NCBI RefSeq assembly: GCF_039542385.1
Contig: NZ_BAABIA010000003.1
Coordinates: 1-64,000 of the forward strand
Source: Prosthecobacter algae
Lineage (GTDB): Bacteria; Verrucomicrobiota; Verrucomicrobiia; Verrucomicrobiales; Verrucomicrobiaceae
Reading direction: 5' to 3'
DNA: 64,000 nt
Below the pieces are notes generated by a model. That model saw only the letters and a list, made by a program, of their open reading frames with translations, did not search any database and had not been told where the DNA came from. A program made the position numbers and the translations under genes. Below are positions 59,683-64,000 of the stretch, piece by piece; the stretch's first letter is position 1, and each line of letters opens with the position of its first letter.

Positions 59683-59686
59683 ACAG
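59683..59686. repeat. Target-site duplication ACAG, right copy
   Basis: Direct repeat of 22915-22918 at the other side of the prophage; see the left copy. It is followed by GGCACTCCAAGAGG, which continues the host reading frame. Confidence 0.75.
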
Positions 59687-59978
59687 GGCACTCCAAGAGG
59701 AAGCCCAGACCGCTGGCCACTTTCTCATCGTCTGGGCAGCCGTGGCCCATTTCTTCCAGCTCAGCCTCGCCAGCGTGATCGCCGAATACATCCGCCTGGA
59801 ATGGGAACTCGCCACCCGGCACCTTCCCACCCCGATGGCTCCGATTCGTGATGAATCCATCGCTCTGCTGACCAGCCAACTCATGCACACGCCCAAGATC
59901 GGGCTCCAACTTCTCGGTGCAGAAGTGGACCCAGCCGAAGCAGCGAGCGAAGAGTCCCTGGCCAAGCAGGCCCCATGA
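59687..59978 (+). pseudogene. 3' part of the prophage-split host gene (UreF-like, tentative)
   Basis: C-terminal 96 residues of the interrupted gene (RALQEEAQTAGHFLIVWAAV; SLASVIAEYIRLEWELATRHLP; IALLTSQLMHTPKIGLQLLGAE). The frame can be opened from 59619 inside the prophage end but nothing suggests that product is real. Its in-frame match with 22362-22918 is the main proof of the prophage borders. It has no own start and is presumably silent in the lysogen. Confidence 0.7.
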
Positions 59979-59997
59979 CCTGCCCCCATCCTCTCCG

Positions 59998-61533
59998 TCA
60001 TTCGGCGGGGATGCGGTTCAGCGTGTAAGCCGAAAGGCGATGCCACAGAGGCGAACCATCTTTGGCATTCACCTCAGGCAGTTCGAACTCGTGAACATAC
60101 CCGGCGCGCAGGTTTGCACATTTCACCGTCAGGCTCAGTCCGTCTTTGGAAAGCTGCCAGCCGCTCAGTTTCAGAGGCTGGGTTTCTACCTCGGGGCTGC
60201 CATACTTCGCCGTGAACAGGTAGGTGTAGCTCTGCGCCTTCGTCAGCGTCCAGTTGGCCGGTTTGATGGGGCGGGTGAAGGTGAAGCGGAAACCGTCCTT
60301 GAGAGACTCCAGTTTCTGCACTTCCAGCAGAGGCTTGCCCGTTGGCACTAGGCGCTGGATACCGAAGGGCCGGTTGCCATAGCTGTTCCAGCCACGGTTC
60401 GACTGCCCCACCACCATCGAACCATCCTGGAGGAAGTTCAGCGTCAGCACCGCGCTCTGCAGGCCGCTGATGAAAGGGAAACAGGCCCCCTGATATTCGC
60501 CACCCACCTTTTCCAGGAACACACGATTCACCCCGGAAAGCACGAACTCACCGACAAAAAGCTGCTTCTCAAAAGGCCCGAACTTGCCACCGGTCTCATC
60601 GCAGCGAAGGCCCGTGGGGCTCTGGCCTAACTTCACGTATGGAAACCAGATCGCTGGCGGTGTGTAATGCGGGACTTGCTTCATGGCCTCCGCAACCGTG
60701 ATACCATCGGGCTGTTTTCCTTCAGGGGCTGGGATGGGCGAATCCGCACGCTTCATGTCCACCAGCGAATCGGCATGGCTGAAATAGGCCCCTTTGCGGA
60801 TGTGCATTAGCGGATTCGTCGGCATCCAGTTGCCTTGCTGGTCAGTAGCAAAAACGTCCCCTTCGGCATTCAGGCCGATACCGCACGGACTGCGAAACCC
60901 GGCGCTAAATCCCGTGGCCTGCGTGCTGCCCTTCGGCGTGATGACGGACCAGCCGCGCCACAGCGGATGCACGCCCTCCTCCCCTGCCCCGGCCCACTTT
61001 TTGCCCATCGAGCAATTGAGCGTGTTGTGCATGTTGCCTTCGCGGTCAAACACGGGCCCGTAGGCATACTCATGGTAGGCACCGGAGACGCCCCAGCCCT
61101 GGCCCACGGTCTGGTATTCATCCGCCGAGCCATCGCCGTCAGTGTCACGCAGACGCGTCACCTCGGATCTTTGCGTCACGTAAAGCGCGCCCTCATGCCA
61201 GGCTAGGCCCAGTATCTCGTGCATGCCGGAGGCGAAGAGCTTGTAGCCCAGTTTCTCCACCGTGGCCGGTTCCGCCTGGGGGTTCTGAATGATCCAGACC
61301 TCCCCTTTGCGGAGAGAGACCGCTAGCTTGCCATCGGGCAAAACGGCCAGGCCGCTGGCCTCCAGATTGGTGCCTTTCGGCACGGCGTAGGTCACGATGC
61401 GATAATACGGATTCGCTTCCTCCGCCTGCATGGCAGGCAGGGCCAGGATAGAAACCATTGGCAGCACGCGCTGCATGCGACTGCGCAGCCGTAACTGAAC
61501 CAGCCTGCACGCTTTCTTGAATGACATTACCAT
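59998..61533 (-). CDS. Secreted beta-propeller protein (PQQ-dependent-like sugar dehydrogenase fold)
   Basis: A 511-residue exported protein. Signal region LPMVSILALPAMQAEEAN, then repeated propeller blades (LEASGLAVLPDGKLAVSLRKGEVWII; HEILGLAWHEGALYVTQRSEVTRLRDTDGDGSADEYQ; FSAGFRSPCGIGLNAEGDVFATDQQGNW), the arrangement of the large cytochrome-linked propeller proteins of Planctomycetes and Verrucomicrobia. A C-terminal beta-sandwich follows. It overlaps the pentaheme cytochrome gene by 7 bp, so the pair is one operon and the cytochrome may take electrons from it. Confidence 0.75.
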   Translation of the reverse strand: MVMSFKKACRLVQLRLRSRMQRVLPMVSILALPAMQAEEANPYYRIVTYAVPKGTNLEASGLAVLPDGKLAVSLRKGEVWIIQNPQAEPATVEKLGYKLFASGMHEILGLAWHEGALYVTQRSEVTRLRDTDGDGSADEYQTVGQGWGVSGAYHEYAYGPVFDREGNMHNTLNCSMGKKWAGAGEEGVHPLWRGWSVITPKGSTQATGFSAGFRSPCGIGLNAEGDVFATDQQGNWMPTNPLMHIRKGAYFSHADSLVDMKRADSPIPAPEGKQPDGITVAEAMKQVPHYTPPAIWFPYVKLGQSPTGLRCDETGGKFGPFEKQLFVGEFVLSGVNRVFLEKVGGEYQGACFPFISGLQSAVLTLNFLQDGSMVVGQSNRGWNSYGNRPFGIQRLVPTGKPLLEVQKLESLKDGFRFTFTRPIKPANWTLTKAQSYTYLFTAKYGSPEVETQPLKLSGWQLSKDGLSLTVKCANLRAGYVHEFELPEVNAKDGSPLWHRLSAYTLNRIPAE

Positions 61534-63638
61534 GACAGCACCTCCTTCGTGATCTCGCCGTTGATCTTGATTTCGTGGTCGAAGCCCTTGCCATCTTTGG
61601 CGGGCCGCAGCGTATCCTCCACCGGCTGACCATCTTGCAGATACAGGAAAGTCGGCACACCGGCCTTGTCCAGACGGTAACCCGAAAACACCCGCTTACC
61701 CGTCGCGGCTGGCAATTCCTTCAGATCGGTCCCCAGCGGTTTGATGGGCAGCATCTCTCGGCTCTGCCAATTGCTCATCGCATCCAGGAACCGGCCACGC
61801 CAAACCTGCGTCCAGCGAACTTGGACGGCATCAAAAGTGGCATGCAATCCCTGAGGAAAACCGACCGCGATGGCATGGCTGCCAGCACCTTCAATAAAGC
61901 TGCGGAAGACGATCGGACGCCCCAGTTTCTCAGGCTTCAGTTCAAAGTCTTCCGTAGACAAAAGCCCCTCCGGCAACGGCTGTCCTTCCAGCTCCTTGAG
62001 ATAGATCCAGATGGACTCAATCTCCTGGTCCGCCTTCTTCCTCCCCATGAACATAGGAGGCATCATGGTCCCTGGCTGAGTGGCCTGTGGGTTCAACAGC
62101 AGCTCCTTAAAATACTCTGGCTGCAGCCGCTCGACGGTGTGCGTCAGACGGATCACCGGGGGCCCCAGAGACTTGCGTTCCTTCAGCCCATGGCAGGCCA
62201 CACAAGCCAGTCCGGTGGAGCCGAGGAGCTGCCGCCCGGTCTCCGCACGATGATGTTTACCCAGGCCGCTGACATCAATGGTCACGGGTGTTTCCCGCTT
62301 ATCCGCCTCAGGCAGTAGGCCTAACAACATCTCCGTGTGCGCCCGGCCAAAGTTGGGCATGCGGGTATCCATGTAGGGGCGCACACTGCCGCCTTCACCC
62401 CACAGCACTTTGCCAAGCCAGTCCTTCGTCAGCTTGCGTCCCACGTTGTCCAAATTGGGGGGCAGGTGTGCAAGTTCGCCCAGAGATTCGGCGCTGCCGT
62501 CGTTGGAGCCAAAATACTGCGCACGAGGATCTTCAGGACCACCTTTACCATCACGGTCATGGCAGGCATAGCAGTTCAGCCGCGTCATCTGCCAGTCCAC
62601 CTTTTGCGCGGCGGTCAGCTTCGGTGCATCCTGCTTCTGAATGGCCGTGATGGCTAGGCGCAGAGCGCGCTTTTGTAGATCATTGAGATCGTAGCGAGGC
62701 ACCCCGCTCGGCTGGGTTCCCGCCAGACAGCCCGCATCCACCTTCAGTGCGGCCAGCGCTTTGGTTTTGACAGCGGAGGCCTTGGTCAAGTCTTCCGGCA
62801 ATACCCCTGCATGGCAGGCAACGCAGTTCATTTGGGCAAAGACTTCCTTGCCCTTTTCCACTCCTTGTGGGGGCATCTTGAGGGCAGCACGCTCTGCCGC
62901 AGGCTCCACCTCGCGCCCCAGATGCATATAGGCGGCGATGTCCGCCGCCTCCTGTAGGCTCAGTCGCATGTTTGGCATGCGTCCCGCAGGACGATGTGAC
63001 AGGGGATCAAAAAGAAACTCCGTCAGCGCATCGACCGAATAAGCTTCCGCCAAGATCAAAGGCACCGATCCTAGCCCCGGCTTCTCGATTTCCGCATCAG
63101 CCGCCGCCTTGGCTGGGCGGTAGTCCGTGGCGGGCTCATGGCAGGCCACACAGCCCACCTTATGATAGATGTCCTTGCCCCGCGCCATGTCTCCCGCTGG
63201 CATCTTCGGCGTGGCGGGTTTCAGCGATCCCAAAAACTCCGTGAGCGCCTCCACCTTCTCCGCATCCCCCTCTTCTCCGGCAAACAGGCCGGGCATCTGG
63301 GTCCCCTTTTTGCGATGCTGCGGGCTGCGGATCATCTGCCAGAGACTGTCGGCATCCAGGCGGGAGCCCACCTTGGTCAAGTTGGGCCCAGCCTTGGGAG
63401 CCAGCCTTTCCTGCCATGACTTGGGCGGCACATGACAGGCGGTGCAGTTCAGCTCGCCTAACAACAAGTATCCACCTTCCACCACATGCTCGTCTGGATC
63501 TTCGGGCAGGTTGAACTGATCGAAATTAAAGACGTAGGCATGGTTGATGGGCTCTGCCTGGAGCGGATGGGACCGGGCAGGGCCGCCAAGAAACGCCATG
63601 GGCGCCAAAATGGCCAGGAGCTTGGTGGAACGGGTCAT
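61527..63638 (-). CDS. Pentaheme c-type cytochrome, exported
   Basis: A 703-residue protein. Signal-like start (LLAILAPMAFLGGPARS) and five CXXCH heme motifs: CTACH (65-69), CVACH (163-167), CVACH (272-276), CYACH (356-360), CVACH (479-483), with Met-rich segments as likely sixth ligands. The C-terminal ~140 residues are heme-free and may be a binding module. It acts in periplasmic electron transfer, probably with the overlapping propeller protein. Long multi-domain cytochromes of this sort are typical of Verrucomicrobiota and Planctomycetota. Confidence 0.85.
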   Translation of the reverse strand: MTRSTKLLAILAPMAFLGGPARSHPLQAEPINHAYVFNFDQFNLPEDPDEHVVEGGYLLLGELNCTACHVPPKSWQERLAPKAGPNLTKVGSRLDADSLWQMIRSPQHRKKGTQMPGLFAGEEGDAEKVEALTEFLGSLKPATPKMPAGDMARGKDIYHKVGCVACHEPATDYRPAKAAADAEIEKPGLGSVPLILAEAYSVDALTEFLFDPLSHRPAGRMPNMRLSLQEAADIAAYMHLGREVEPAAERAALKMPPQGVEKGKEVFAQMNCVACHAGVLPEDLTKASAVKTKALAALKVDAGCLAGTQPSGVPRYDLNDLQKRALRLAITAIQKQDAPKLTAAQKVDWQMTRLNCYACHDRDGKGGPEDPRAQYFGSNDGSAESLGELAHLPPNLDNVGRKLTKDWLGKVLWGEGGSVRPYMDTRMPNFGRAHTEMLLGLLPEADKRETPVTIDVSGLGKHHRAETGRQLLGSTGLACVACHGLKERKSLGPPVIRLTHTVERLQPEYFKELLLNPQATQPGTMMPPMFMGRKKADQEIESIWIYLKELEGQPLPEGLLSTEDFELKPEKLGRPIVFRSFIEGAGSHAIAVGFPQGLHATFDAVQVRWTQVWRGRFLDAMSNWQSREMLPIKPLGTDLKELPAATGKRVFSGYRLDKAGVPTFLYLQDGQPVEDTLRPAKDGKGFDHEIKINGEITKEVLSW

Positions 63639-63669
63639 GGTGGGTGGACCTTGGCGTTTACTCTATCTG

Positions 63670-64000
63670 CTAGATGCCCATCTTGGCGCGTTCAGCGTCC
63701 AGGGCCTTGATCCAGGGACCAATGAAGTGACCACTGTCATGATAGGTGCGGCCTGAGTACATGTGCTGATCAATCACACAAGGCTCATTCACGTAGATGC
63801 CTCCGCAGATTTCCAGATCGAACTTGCACTTCGCCACCGTGGCCATGCGCAGACCTTTGACGATGTCCGCGCGGGCCGGAATTTCCACACCGTGGCACAC
63901 GCTGGCGCAGGGCTTTTTCTGCTCCCAGAACCACTTGGTGATACGCAGCAGGTCGGCATCTTCACGGATGTATTCTGGGGCACGACCACCGCTGAAAAAG
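63670..64000 (-). CDS. DJ-1/PfpI-family protein, 5' end outside the window
   Basis: The C-terminal 109 residues of a longer gene. KPCASVCHGVEIPARA holds the nucleophile-elbow cysteine (ASVCHG), as in the class I glutamine-amidotransferase-like DJ-1/PfpI fold. ATVAKCKFDLEICGGIYVNEPCVID and SGRTYHDSGHFIGPWIKAL follow. Members are proteases, glyoxalases or deglycases; the activity is undecidable here. It lies 31 bp upstream of the pentaheme cytochrome gene on the same strand. Confidence 0.75.
   Translation of the reverse strand, partial: FFSGGRAPEYIREDADLLRITKWFWEQKKPCASVCHGVEIPARADIVKGLRMATVAKCKFDLEICGGIYVNEPCVIDQHMYSGRTYHDSGHFIGPWIKALDAERAKMGI

Noticed and set aside
59619..59978. An open frame running from inside the right prophage end into host sequence
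   Set aside because: Only the part after 59686 has plausible protein sequence; the upstream part is translated terminal repeat.

Overview
The window is a bacterial chromosome segment that most likely comes from the phylum Verrucomicrobiota (Prosthecobacter/Verrucomicrobium-like). The evidence is a DUF5069 protein, a long cytochrome c protein with five CXXCH motifs paired with a secreted beta-propeller protein, C/A-rich translation leaders with almost no Shine-Dalgarno sequences, and housekeeping genes (pyrH, frr, glgB, cstA) of ordinary bacterial type. The taxonomic call is inference from gene content; no rRNA gene is present.

Layout. (1) 1-22,363 is ordinary host chromosome: SnoaL-like protein, quinone oxidoreductase, PHB-depolymerase-type esterase, GNAT, MmcQ/YjbR, glgB with a GT4 glycosyltransferase, MFS transporter, an alkaline-phosphatase-superfamily phosphodiesterase preceded by an 8-bp tandem repeat, a large P-loop ATPase, an SLC13/RCK permease, DUF5069, an outer-membrane barrel, a TPM protein, cstA, a left-handed beta-helix protein, frr, pyrH and a YkgJ-type Cys-cluster protein. 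(2) 22,362-59,978 is one host gene (UreF-like, tentative) cut in two by (3) a complete-looking Mu-like transposable prophage, 22,919-59,682 (36,764 bp). (4) 59,998-64,000 is host chromosome again: beta-propeller protein, pentaheme cytochrome and the 3' part of a DJ-1/PfpI-like gene.

The prophage ends are readable to the base. Both begin TG when read inward, share CCGG(T/A)TTGACCC at the same offset (13 bases), carry further TGACCCAC sites inside, and are flanked by a 4-bp direct repeat ACAG. Removing the element with one ACAG copy rejoins the host gene exactly in frame. The prophage is organised centre-out. A switch region at 47.27-47.35 kb lies between two divergent ribbon-helix-helix genes. 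Rightward runs the early block (20 genes: small regulators, DDE transposase, MuB-like ATPase, HNH, ASCH, DGQHRL-motif protein, Gam). Leftward runs a short repressor/GYF_2/31-aa membrane peptide operon ending at a terminator, then the late block: lipoprotein, DUF1353, M15 endolysin, Mu gp25/26/27/28/29-like packaging genes, protease/scaffold, decoration, capsid, gp36-like, F- and G-like, tail terminator, tail tube, fibre and hub. No sheath gene is visible, so a siphovirus-type tail is inferred.

The most interesting signals are: an identical 29-bp element at exactly three late-module boundaries, always in the same orientation; the double ribbon-helix-helix switch with palindromic operators; eight of 20 early proteins ending in Ala-Ala (a possible protease degron, or a DNA-level motif); a 523-bp AT-richer cargo gene bounded by 28-bp direct repeats; a transposase whose second catalytic Asp appears to be Glu; and several virion-module proteins that begin with secretion-type signal peptides.
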